The notes beneath the pieces are model-generated. The model did no database searches and had not been told where the DNA came from. It saw only the letters and a program-made list of their open reading frames with translations. The position numbers were made by a program, and so were the translations under genes. This document shows, one piece after another, positions 46,851-57,389 of a stretch of 64,000 bases of DNA. Position 1 is the stretch's first letter; each line of letters begins with the position of its first letter. This DNA comes from Pelodera strongyloides (Eukaryota > Nematoda > Chromadorea > Rhabditida > Rhabditidae), in contig JAANDG010000155.1 in the NCBI GenBank assembly GCA_036852015.1, forward strand, positions 62,001-126,000, read 5' to 3'.

Positions 46851-49800
46851 TCTACTAAGTTATTAACGTTTATCTGCATATCGTCACTTATTTTCAACAC
46901 ATATAGTTCTCCAATTCCGAAAGAGTCAGAATCAGAAGAAAAAGAAGAACAGGGTCCAATCGACTCATTATTGAAAGGAACAGAAGGTCAGCCCAATTTC
47001 GTATAATTTACCCGGTCATTCGGTCTGAAATCATATTTTATGCGTAAATAAAAAAAAAAGATAGATTAAAGATCCTTATTATTTGTTGAACATGTACATG
47101 TGCCAACAAAACGATAACACACACAGTATATACCTTTTTGACGTCCTGCATTAGTCGTTCAACGCTTCACTTTAAAACGAAATAACGGCTGGTTTTTGAA
47201 AACCATGTTAGACACCTTCATTCTATATGTAGTATGCAAGTCAAACTACATGGTAATACAGCGTCAAGCATACGTTTCAAAAACCGGTTGTTATACCGCT
47301 TTAATCAATACATATACTTACAAGGTCGTCCGTATGAATAGAAAAGTGCAATGACACTCAGTGCATGAAATAAAATACTCTTCGCAGTTCAATTACTCGA
47401 TTTCTTTTGGTGAAAATTTCTCTTCAACGCAACACAACAAAAGTGTTTTGTTATTCTTATTTCCTTTTGTCAAAAGCAGAGAAACTCGTTTTTTTTTCAC
47501 CCATTCGCCCTTCAATAATACATAAAATCTATCCCAAAAATATAGTAAAGTAAATCAATAAAGAAAGGTGAATATCTGAAAAGAAAATAAGACATATTAA
47601 TGAAATGAACTAACTCATTGAGCATGAAAAGATGTACAGGAAATTCACATAAAAATCCTGAGTTCGGGTTACAAAGTTCTGCACAAAAAGACTTCCGCCT
47701 GCGGCACCCCCGAAAAAGGTTTCAAACTAGCAGTTGGCACACTAGTGGCACACTTTTTGGAGGGACCCACCACAACTGTGCCGCATGTTCCCCAGCGAGC
47801 ACCTCCAGCGTTCTCCCGCGGCAACTGTGCCGGACTGTGCGACTATGGCAGTTTTGCCTACATAGTCAAATGAAACCTTGCTCATTTACTTGCGATCGTT
47901 TCAGATGTCCTCGCTGAAGTCACATTCGACGCAAAGGACAAGGAGTTCCAACAACATATTATGGAAATAAATGAAAAGCTCAAAGAGTTCGGAAGGAATG
48001 TTACTGATTTCACCAATGTCAACTTTAAGGTGAGTAAGTTAATTGGGTAACAAGCAAAGGGTCCAAATCCAGCAGCTATGCCGTCGCAGGCCCCCCAATG
48101 GGTGCCCTGCGGCCGTGCGGTTCTATGGGAGCTGCAGAGATATGGGCCATCCTTATTACCGAACAGGTGGTCGGCCCGGTCGCCTTCTCTATTTTCACAG
48201 GACACCATTTTTACCGCCCGGTCGCCAGCATACGGCATACGTAACCTCCGTCGCAGGTCTTGATCGCGCCACGTTCGTGGTGAGCAATGGTGGAATCACT
48301 ACACTAAACCACAGACTGGTTATTTAAAAACTCTCGCCTTGACAACCTAGATCCCATACCTAGAGTGATCACTAGAGTGACACTAGAATCACTCGTCACC
48401 ACTCTGGTACTCAGGCGCGCGTCTCGGAAATGCGTAGCCGCGTCCGAGGGAAAAGATTGCATATTTTCATTGAAAAATCCGAGAAATAGTAACCTCTTTT
48501 CTGCGTCCGCGCCTTTCCCTTTCGGAAGCGGTTACGCATGTGCGCGCTTCGCGCATGAGAACGTGAGGTTGGTTCGACTTTTGTCATTTTTATTAATATT
48601 CTTAAATTCTTCTAGCCAATCAACTTGTTCGAAGCTCTTCCTGCCGACTTCCTCTGCGAGTTCTGCATGTCAGTTATCGGACGGTTGAAGGAGAAACAAA
48701 TCCGAGATGGAGACAAGTTTGAGGAGGTAGAGAGGCAGAGAGGGAAAGGAGGAGAAAAGAGAGAGAGAAATATATAAAGAGAGAAATAAAGAAGAGAGAG
48801 AGAATGAGAGAGAAGAAGAGAGAGAGAGAGAGTGAGAGAGATTGCTATTAGAACTTCCTTTGTTGACAATTTTACCTTGAACTTTGGCTTTCTTTATTAT
48901 AACAATCCCTCGCCAAGCGAGGTGGAAAGTACAGTACTCTTTACGGAGTCATCGAGGCACATGAAATGTTATTATGAGTCGAGGTTTTAAGTATGCTATT
49001 GAATTTTGACATTTACGTTTCTTGTGAAACATATGATGACCTACTGCATTTCCAAGTCTTATGTTGTATACAAATTGTGTTCTATTTTGAGCCGAAAATA
49101 CCCAGAACAAACCTTAATTTGCTATACTATGTGAGAATGCGTTGACTAGCATGTGTTTCAGAACCACATGTCATACCCCTTTAATATAAGATGACACTTT
49201 AGGACATGAAAGAAGGATGCTTGGCGATCAATCGAACTAAGGAAGACGATGGGAACGTGTGCGAATTGGTCAATAAGGTAACTCATCTATAATGTAACTA
49301 TCCTACACTCTACTGACCTATAAGGTCCTTACCTTAGACGTAAGGTAAGGTAAGGTAATAGACACTAGGCTAGGTGAAAAGTATTCTAGAACGATTAGAA
49401 TTACTAGTACAGTGAGAAACACGCCGAAGAAAATGAGGGTCCGTCACAGGCTTGTGGGCCCGTTGCGCGGAAAGTGAGCAAAAATGTTTGCAATTCTAGT
49501 TGGTGAATTTTTTGGAGGAGCGCGGATAACTGCGCCGCTGGAAGCAAACGTGCGCTTCAGGCGCTCAATAGGAGCGCCATGAAGGCGCCATTCAATCTTT
49601 CGTGCGCTCCTGGCGCATTCCTCGCGCACTTCTCGCGCACCCTCCTACTAATAAGACTCCAATGTATTCAGGTGAACTTGGATCGTCTCAAAAACTCAGC
49701 CACAATGAAAATCTGCGCGGAGGAGAAGTTCTGTGTGGATAAGGTATCCGAGGATCAAGTTGCAATAAACTATTAACAATCCATATAGACTTGTGTGTCA

Positions 49801-52690
49801 TTTTTACTACAGTGTGTCTGTTTATTGCTAACAAATATTTTGCGTGCCTTTTCTGAAATAACCCCACCAGTCACATCCTTGTATTGGTAGCCGTAGCTTA
49901 CAAAGAGGCATATGTAAGATGGCGACGAGCAGCTTTACCTATGCTTCTACCATGTGAGAGGAGATTCTAATTCGCCCGGTTACTCTTTGGTATAGATGTA
50001 GTCAGTTGTAACGCGAAACTTGGATGGTGCGCGGCGAAAAGAATAAGGTTCGCTTATATCTCGCCGCGCACCCGCCCATTCTTCGCCAGACTCTCGCGGA
50101 GTACCCTCTAGCGTAAATCTGGAGATCCCTTTTATCCGGTCCTGCATCAATTCACACAGGTGTTGCGCCAACATACCGCCGCGCGAAATTTTCGCTCCAG
50201 AGTTTTGCCGCTCACCACTAGAGTTTCCTCAGTGCTAACTCTTGGTGCTAAATAAGTCTCTTCCCTAACACAGTAATGGGTCGGCTAATTTCTAATAAAT
50301 GACTGCGGCCCTCCTAGTAAATACTCGCTTTCCCAATGTAGCAATGACAAGCTCCAGTAACACACGTACACAGACAGAGACGAAGACAGAGCACATACAG
50401 ACGTACAGTACTAGAAACAGACGTATATTTTATCTTCAGGCAGCTCGGTAGAAGAAATTACACACCTTTCTAACACCATATTTTCACTCGCACATGCACT
50501 TGCACAATTTTTAGGATGCAATATTAGCGGAGATACAAAGACTCAGAGAAGAGAGAAAACAGAAGGAGAGAGAGGTTGAGACGGAGATGGAGTTGCAGAG
50601 ACAACGGAAGAGAGAAGTAGAGGAAGCCAAGAAACAGGTAGGAGAGCTGATAGAAGGGGAAATGCCTGCCTACAGTATATCAATCCCTATCAAGAGAGAG
50701 AGAGAGAGAGAGAGATACGTAGGGAGCGTAGATAAAACACTGCCAGAATGATTGTCCTTCGCTTGAATATTAAAGCGAAATGCTAGCCCCTTTGGAAAAT
50801 TTGCAAATCCTATGTGTATCGTATCCTATGCTAATTTTGTACGATCGTCCACGGCATACGTACAAAATTAGCATAGGATACATAGGATTTGCTTATCATA
50901 TGCAAATTTTCCAAAGGGGCTAGCATTTCGCTTTAAATGCAAAATCCGTGCTATCCCAGTAGCCTGATTTCTACCCGGGGACATATGTAGTCAAATTTAA
51001 TCTTGGGAGGAGTTCCCGGCTTCGTTCACGGTCACTGAAATATCATTGCAAAATAGTTGGAAGCGATCGAGAGAGCCAAAGAAGAAGCAGCTCGGAAGGA
51101 GTACATGATGTGGCAAGACGGAGAAATGAGAAAACAGAGAGAGAAAGCAAGGATCCACGTGTTCAACGAGAGAGCCGAGGACGACAAAGACGTAGAGTAT
51201 ATTGCAGATGAGGTGAACGTAAACTTACACTTATAAATGAGGAAATGGAAGGTTGATAGGTTCTAAAGTAACCATGCCCATGCCAGGCCTGCGCGAAAGA
51301 TGCACAAACTTGTGGTGGAGCGCACCCATCCTCACCGCAAGAGAGCTCTTTCATCAATGCCGTAATTCGAACTGTTTCACACTCTGCACTCCACTATATG
51401 CACTAAATTAAATGCATTTCGCTTACTAAGCACATTTTCTAATACGTTGGTAGTGTAGATTAAAGGGGTGAGCATATGGTATAACAGCCTGGGCTACAAT
51501 AAATCGTATTGCTTGAATAAAGAGTTTAATATATATATATACAACGTATGTTGGACAACCGCATTCGTATTTATATATGCTAGTAATAAATAATGGAAAT
51601 TGCTTTCTTCATTCTAATCCTACTCATTTGCATGTACTGCATGGGGACCCAGTTTTCCGGCATACTTTTCAGAAATCGGGAAGTTCCTCGTGTAGATTTC
51701 ATTTGCAAAGCTTCATTGAAAAGATTGTCGGCACTTGCTATTCTAATTACTAGTCATGTAATTTGGAGCGAGCATCGTTGAAAACCTACACTACCTTATC
51801 AACATGTTTTATCAATTCCACTATCTTTAGGTGTCAATGAATGATGTGGATAAAAATGACTATCTAGACCAATCGAAGGAGAAGAGTGATAGTGAGTTTC
51901 TGAAGAGTACTTATGGAAGACGCATACATGAACAACTCGTAAAAAACCAGGTGTCATACCGCTTTAAATTTTCATATATCTTTCAGAGCTAGAAGGGGGA
52001 CAATCGAAAACCATGGACGAGAGTGCAGTTGTAAAGGGGAAGGGACACCGAGAAGAAGCAAGCAAAGGCCAAGGACAAGGATCAGTAGCACAAATTATTG
52101 AGGGTAGGATACCTCTTCCGAACTAAGCCTAAGCCTAAGCCTAAGCCTAAGCCTAAACATCAAACGAGGCAAAGAGAACAGAATACGCGAACAGTTACAC
52201 TCGGACCAATGAAAAACGATGACGGTCGCCAAATGGTTTCTAAAAAATTCGCGACCAGATCATACCATTTAGTGAATAACAGAGTTTTCAAGAAAAGACG
52301 GCCCGAAGTGGCCAGGACGGCCCGAAGTGGTCTCCAAATAGTCAAATCGCTTGGACGAGCAAAAAACATAAAACCATAGCCAAATGGCTCCCCTCATTTT
52401 CTATGTCCTACGACGTCACAGGATCATTCCCTGCATGACACAGCTGATATGAATATGAATCTTGGCAAACAAAACTTCTTCAAACATCAAATTTTAACTG
52501 CAACTTGGTGACGGAAGGACCTTATCTAACGTAAATATACGCTTACGTATCTCGTAAATATATAATTTCAGGCCAGAGTGTGACTGTCTCAGCTCCTCAC
52601 AAGGATGAAAGCATTCACAAGAAGGCGAAGAAATTGAATAGAATTCTGGATAGGACAGTCACTATGAAGATGGATGTGCAGGACCCATAA
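46842..52690 (+). CDS. saposin-B domain protein with long charged coiled-coil tail, about ten exons
   Basis: Exons: first exon ending 46987, then 47905-48029, 48616-48726, 49203-49277, 49672-49743, 50515-50637, 51057-51212, 51831-51891, 51987-52103 and 52572-52690 (TAA); phases agree throughout from 46907 on. Exons 3-5 encode a SapB domain of about 75 residues with six cysteines in the family order (CEFC, EGC, NVC, KIC, KFC). Saposin-like proteins bind or perturb membrane lipid. Exons 6-10 add roughly 170 very polar residues with heptad-like EERKQKEREVETEMELQRQR and a Lys-rich C-terminus, unusual for the family. The 5' end is unsettled. The ATG at 46842 starts an ideal signal-peptide frame (MPTSTKLLTFICISSLIF), but it is one base out of frame with the acidic exon at an A4 run (46920-46923). 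The alternative is an acceptor at 46906 with an unseen upstream exon. AATAAA at 52758 follows the stop. Confidence 0.72.
47172..47304. repeat. palindromic MITE, family A2
   Basis: TTAAAACGAAATAACGGCTGG ... AACCGGTTGTTATACCGCTTTAA, in intron 1 of the saposin gene. Confidence 0.8.
48736..48842 (+). repeat. (GA)n microsatellite
   Basis: Imperfect GAGAGA run starting ten bases after the exon 3 donor of the saposin gene, transcribed as a purine-rich intron segment. Confidence 0.85.
49022..49183. repeat. palindromic MITE-like element, family B
   Basis: GTGAAACATATGATGACCTACTGCATT ... ATGTGTTTCAGAACCACATGTCATACCCCTTTAA. Ends 20 bases before exon 4 of the saposin gene. Confidence 0.6.
50770..50936. 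repeat. palindromic MITE, family C, TTAA-bounded
   Basis: TTAAAGCGAAATGCTAGCCC ... GGGCTAGCATTTCGCTTTAA with very long near-perfect arms (TTTGGAAAATTTGCAAATCC and mirror). Shares the outer TTAAAGCGAAAT with family A but not the interior. In the saposin gene intron. Confidence 0.85.
52125..52156 (-). repeat. interstitial telomeric repeat (TTAGGC)n
   Basis: Five CCTAAG units within the last intron of the saposin gene, directly joined to repeat family D copy 2. Confidence 0.9.
52160..52400. repeat. repeat family D, copy 2
   Basis: Contains GTTACACTCGGACCAATG, GGTCGCCAAATGG and CCAAATGGCTCCCC, the same phrases as at 45690-45930 and 61990-62200. Confidence 0.5.
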
Positions 52691-53335
52691 ACTATGGGGA
52701 AACAGAGATTTCGAAACTCAACAATGTGCACATATAATAATTTATGCTACGGTAATCAATAAAAATCAGATTATCGATTTTAAACCTACCTCACAAACTT
52801 ATAAATCACAAACATATATTTATTTATTTATTTATTAAATACACCAAAAGGTGTGCATCCGAGGATGAAAGTTAAAAACGAACATACAAACGGAAACAGA
52901 TGACTGATTTGATTAGCAATGAGATTTGACATTCTGCATTTGGAATATTGTTGCAAAGGAATAAAGCCAGCATTTTTGTTTGAGCAAACCTTGAATCAAT
53001 CCCTTTAGCAAATAATGTGGTATTTCCATGTTACCTTAAAAAATGAGCCACATTCACGAACAATGTTTAAGAAATAAGTAGACATACTACCTTATTGGGA
53101 CCGAGAAATAAATGTTAAAAACTAGACAACAGAACATATAAACGTAGCGCAAAGAGAACAAGGTCTAAACTCTAAACACGACATATACTATCCCTCACTT
53201 CCGTTGCTAAACGAGTCATATACACTAACACAACCAATTGACATTTTTCTCTCTTTCTGAGCAACTTAAGCAATTACTGATGTAACGATCACGAAAATAC
53301 ATGTGAAATTACGGTTCTGATGTTGAATAAAAGAT
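52691..53335. other. convergent spacer between the saposin and TatD genes
   Basis: 3' flanks of two genes on opposite strands. AATAAA at 52758 serves the plus-strand gene. A (TTTA)n run is at 52817-52840. Nothing else seen. Confidence 0.55.
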
Positions 53336-53793
53336 TTAAAGCGAGAAGAGCTTCCGGGCATTTCGAGAAGTCACCTCGATTACTTCTTCCACGCTAAGTT
53401 GTTTCACCTATATGGAAAAAAACTCTATTTACTTTCATAATAGAATCCTATACATATCTAATTACCTTAAAGAAGATAAAGGGAACACATCTCTCGTCTA
53501 TTCCCTGGTGGTGTGTGGCAAGAACCTGGCACAAAAATTTCACACTGCGCGAGATTGGCGCGAACACTTCAAGGGCGCAAGCCTGGCAGACGCAAATGTG
53601 AATTGATGAGAGACGCGAGCAGCGAAAAGAGAGGTATCTAATTTTCGCCGCATTAACATACCTTTGCAATAAGTTGAACACTGTGTACTACATTCGCTGG
53701 TTCATTTCTCTCTCCCTTCACATGTCCGAGGACAGGGGAGTCAGTCTCGAGTAGGAGCTGCTCGAGGGGCACATTATCTACCAGGGGCACACT
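53336..53793 (-). CDS. TatD-family metal-dependent nuclease, last two exons (partial)
   Basis: Exons 53793-53662 and 53407-53336 (TAA), joined in phase 0, encode the last 67 residues of a TatD deoxyribonuclease (TIM-barrel, two-metal; DNA repair and apoptotic DNA breakdown). The signature LEQLLLETDSPVL gives the final metal-binding Asp; GERNEPANVVHSVQLIAK and the C-terminal RNARKLFSL complete the family end. Upstream exons should lie beyond 53800 on this strand, but only a truncated MITE and the 54-55 kb satellite follow, and I found no further TatD motif (HxHxD, HSR) in the window. Either a long repeat-filled intron separates them or the gene is 5' truncated. Confidence 0.75.
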
Positions 53794-53920
53794 CTGAAGA
53801 ACAATTGGCATAATTACAATTAGCATAATTAAGACAAACATATCTATCGCTTGAGCTAAAGTACCTAACGCATAACCTACTACACTACTATCTAACGAAT
53901 TGCAAAAAAGTATAAGATAA

Positions 53921-54066
53921 ACTTAGCGAAATACCGGCAGGTTTTTGAAACGCGTCGTGGACGGCTGAATTCTTACGTATTTAAACTTTCCTCGAATTTA
54001 GCTCGATTTTTAGTCTAATTTATGTTCATTTGCATAAGCTGCATAAGAATGTTGGTGTACTCGATG
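53921..54066. repeat. palindromic MITE, family A copy 12, right end lost
   Basis: TTAGCGAAATACCGGCAGGT at the left, complete interior, then the copy breaks at CTCGATGCAT, where the satellite begins. Confidence 0.8.
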
Positions 54067-55137
54067 CATTACATAGAGCCGCCGCGTACCAACCCTTATC
54101 GCAATCTATATTTATTGAGTTCTTTGTTAGAAATATACTCAATCGATTTTTATTTTTATTGTATTTTAGATACACATACACAGTATACGTTTAGCTTTCC
54201 TGTATCCTTCTCTGTATTTTGTAGTTTGATTGTTTCGTCATCGAATTGCGAGTGTGTTTTGATCAGGCAATTAGCATAATCAGCCGCGCTGCATACAAAA
54301 TTAACATATGCGAAATTTATGCTAATTTTTCGAAAACCGTCTTCGGAGGCCCAAGCTCAATCAGTTGCATAGCAGAGCAGCCGCGTATCAGCCCTTATCG
54401 CAATCTATATTTATTGAGTTCTTTGTTAGAAATATACTCATTCGAGTTTTATTTTTATTGTATTTTAAATACACATGCCCTGTATCCTTCTCTGTATTTT
54501 GCAGTTTGATTGTATCTTCATCGAATTGCGCTTGTGTTTTGATCAGGCAATTAACATAATCAGCCGCGCTGCATACAAAATTAACATCTGCGAAATTTAT
54601 GCTAATTGTTCGAAAACAGTCTACGGCCCAAGCTCAATCAGTTGCATAGTAGAGCAGCCGCGTACCAGCCCTTATCGCAATCTATATTTATTGAGTTCTT
54701 TGTTAGAAATATACTCATTCGAGTTTTATTTGTATTGTATTTTAAATACACATACGCTGTATCCTTCTCTGTATTTTGTAGTTTGATTGTTTCGTCATCG
54801 AATTGCGCTTGTGTTTTGATCAGGCAATTAGCTAATCAGCCGCGCTGCATACAAAATTAACATATGCGAAATTTATGCTAATTGTTCGAAAACCGTCTTC
54901 GGAGGCCCAAGCTCAATCAGTTGCACAGTAGAGCAGCCGCGTACCAGCCCTTATCGCAATCTATATTTATTGAGTTCTTTGTTAGAAATATACTCATTCG
55001 AGTTTTATTTGTATTGTATTTTAAATACACATATACACATACACAGTATATGTTTAGCTTTCCTGTATCCTTCTCTGTATTTTGTAGTTTGATTGTTTCA
55101 TCGAATGCGAGTGTGTTTTGATCAGGCAATTAGCATA
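54064..55137 (+). repeat. four-unit tandem satellite, about 280-300 bp period
   Basis: Unit starts at 54064, 54364, 54641 and 54920, each with AGAGCAGCCGCGTACCAGCCC, CAATCTATATTTATTGAGTTC, TATCCTTCTCTGTATTTTG, GTGTTTTGATCAGGCAATTA and GCATACAAAATTAACATATGCG. Units differ by short internal deletions. Open frames across them are repeats of one another with no recognisable domain, so I treat them as non-coding. Confidence 0.85.
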
Positions 55138-55253
55138 ACAAGCGCGCGCCGAATATAATTAGCATGCAATTGTTTGTGCTAATTTTTATGCTAAAATTGA
55201 ACCGCGTGCCTTGATTCAAAACAGTTTCACAATTTGGTTCATGTTGCATACGT

Positions 55254-55968
55254 ATGTTTTATGAAATTTTCTCCATTGCACTTTGTTTGTTTGTGTTTTA
55301 TTTTGCAAACTCAACATTTGTATCTCCATTTTTATTTCAGTGCGGACCACGTACGATTGACGGAAAAGTATTGAATACTTGTCCAAGTGTCTACTTCGAG
55401 AACGAAACACTTCGAGGACCCCAACTTACCAAGATCAAGGTGTGTTTCAACCAATATTCTTTAACTGTAAAGCGAAATAGCGGTAGGTTTTTGAAACACA
55501 TCTAGTTGACCAGCATTCTTATGCTGCTTATGCAAATGAACATAAATTAGAAAACAAATCGAGTTAAATTCGAGTAAATTAGCATAGATACGTAAGAATG
55601 TAGTTGTCCACGATGTGTTTTAAAAACTGGCTAGTATTTCTCTTTAAATGTTTTTTCTAACTTACTGTTCTATAAGGTGTGTACTCACAAAATTGGTGAA
55701 TTCAAGCCCGCCACATTCATCCATGTTAATTAAATCAAGTTGTTTGTTATAGTTAATCTAACAATCGATATTTTCAGGAAACGTTTGTTTCGTTTCAAAG
55801 CTTGAGTACGTCCACAACGAGGAGTCACCTTTGCAACCGTTGGCTTCAACGTTGAGGTCAACGTCGACGTTAGCATCGTCGTCAACGACGTGGGCCACAC
55901 CGTCTACTCGGGGCTCCGCGGCATCTCTGGCCATACAAGGAACGCTGGGTACAGGTGCGGTCAATTAA
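55254..55968 (+). CDS. candidate small secreted protein (two exons, second uncertain)
   Basis: An open frame from 55254 begins with a signal-peptide-like MFYEIFSIALCLFVFYFANS and continues through QCGPRTIDGKVLNTCPSVYF to a donor AAG/GTGTGT at 55439. The TTTATTTCAG at 55331-55340 could instead be an acceptor giving a shorter exon. For the next exon, TTTTCAG at 55777 leads to a stop after 25 codons, while an AAG acceptor about 19 bases downstream keeps a Ser/Thr-rich frame open to TAA near 55968. A clean donor-like CAG/GTGCGG at 55954 leaves a third option. Two Cys residues and a possible N-glycosylation site (NET) fit a secreted product. No family recognised. Confidence 0.35.
55468..55646. repeat. 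palindromic MITE, family A copy 13
   Basis: TAAAGCGAAATAGCGGTAGGT ... AACTGGCTAGTATTTCTCTTTAA. In the putative intron of the candidate secreted-protein gene. Confidence 0.8.
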
Positions 55969-56047
55969 GTAATTAATAATAAACAACTAGCCATCCTAGT
56001 GCAACATATATCAACACTGTGAGCTATCATTGCGTCATGCTTTGTGC

Positions 56048-56800
56048 TTGTCATTTTTTTGGATAAGGGCGCATTCGAGATGGACATTTCCGGAAAAGAA
56101 AAAGAAAACTTTTGGTTCGAGATGGATTTCACCAGAAAATAATGCAATTGCCACGCATACACATGCAAATGATCGATTGATTTTAGTTTCAATTACGGTA
56201 GGGCGCGTTCGGGATTGCGAAAAGAAAGAAAAGAAATCAAAAAAGCAGTTCGGGATGGCCGGTCGGAAATGGAAATCTTTTCCACAGTACACATAGCCCG
56301 TGGGCACAGAGGCATTCAAATTGTCTCCAAATAGTTCTGCATATCCAAATATAAGTGGTCTCTGTGCCCACGGGCTATATGTACTGTGGAAAAGATTTAC
56401 ATTTCCGACCGGCCATCCCGAACTACTTTTTTGATTTATTTTCTTTCTTTTCGCAATCCCGAACGCGCCCGTACAATTGCATTTTCGACAATTATTTTGC
56501 GTGTATTATTTTTTTTCTGGGTGTCCATTTCGAACCACTTTTTTCTTTTCTTTTCCGGAAAATGTCCATCTCGAATGCGCCCTAAGCAAATTAGCATCTT
56601 GTCATTTTTTTTTGGATAAGCAAATTAGCATCAGGGCGCGTTCGGGATTGCGAAAAGAAAGAAAAGAAATTAAAAAATGTCGTTCGGGATGGACGAAAAG
56701 AAATGTTTCAAAACTGAGATATGCTGCAGGTGTGAGAGAAACCAGACAGTCAGAACATTTCTTTTCTTTCTTTTCGGTCAATCCCGAACGCGCCCTAAAA
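56048..56800. repeat. nested foldback element
   Basis: Arms 56060-56305 and about 56365-56583 are inverted copies: GGGCGCATTCGAGATGGACA versus TGTCCATCTCGAATGCGCCC, and CACAGTACACATAGCCCGTG versus its mirror, with a centre near 56335. A second smaller palindrome follows at 56634-56800 (GGGCGCGTTCGGGATTGCG ... CAATCCCGAACGCGCCC) using the same end sequence. Confidence 0.85.
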
Positions 56801-57223
56801 GGGCGCGCTGACAATTGAATTAGCATGCGAACAGTTATGCTAAAATTGAACCGCGCGTGTCTAATTCTAATTCAAAACCGTTTCTTTCGCAGGCGCGTGT
56901 TTTATCTTCTATCTGACTAATAACTTCCTTTATATGATTAAAGTTTATAAATTTGCACTTGTCCATAGTACAAGGTTACCATACAAGAAATTAATTATTT
57001 TGTCAAACTCTCCTTTGTGTCTTCGTGGTTTAAACACTTTGTGCTGATTCTCTCCTATTTTCAAATCCTTTACTGTATCGCCCTAATATTTGCAATATAG
57101 GTGTCAGTAGATCAGTATCAGTATCAGCAGATGCAATCAGTAGACGTAGACAGTACCTAGCCGTATTTCGTCATGTGAAACAAGTGATGTTTTCCTAACG
57201 TTTATAAAATTAAAATGATTTAG

Positions 57224-57389
57224 AAGGGATGCTTCAATGTTTCCGAGACCTGAGGACCGAGCTCTATCGACGTCGAGGTCAGCGTCGGGGTCATTGTCCA
57301 ACTCAACGTTGTAGAGGAGGACCACATGAACAACGAGGAGCTTCTCGGCAACTGGGACCAGATGGAAAGGCTTAGGAAGGACCGAGCAG
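57224..57389 (+). other. possible decayed exon related to 55778-55954
   Basis: Flanked by TTTAG and a CAG/GTGGGT donor. It has an open acidic frame (VEEDHMNNEELLGNWDQMER) in its second half but an early TGA in the same frame. TCGACGTCGAGGTCAGCGTC resembles TCAACGTTGAGGTCAACGTC at 55850. Upstream flanks at 55140-55230 and 56810-56890 are also alike, suggesting a local duplication. Confidence 0.3.

Noticed and set aside
54022..55121. Five overlapping open frames with hydrophobic, mutually similar translations
   Set aside because: They are the same tandem satellite unit read repeatedly; there is no conserved start, domain or splice structure.
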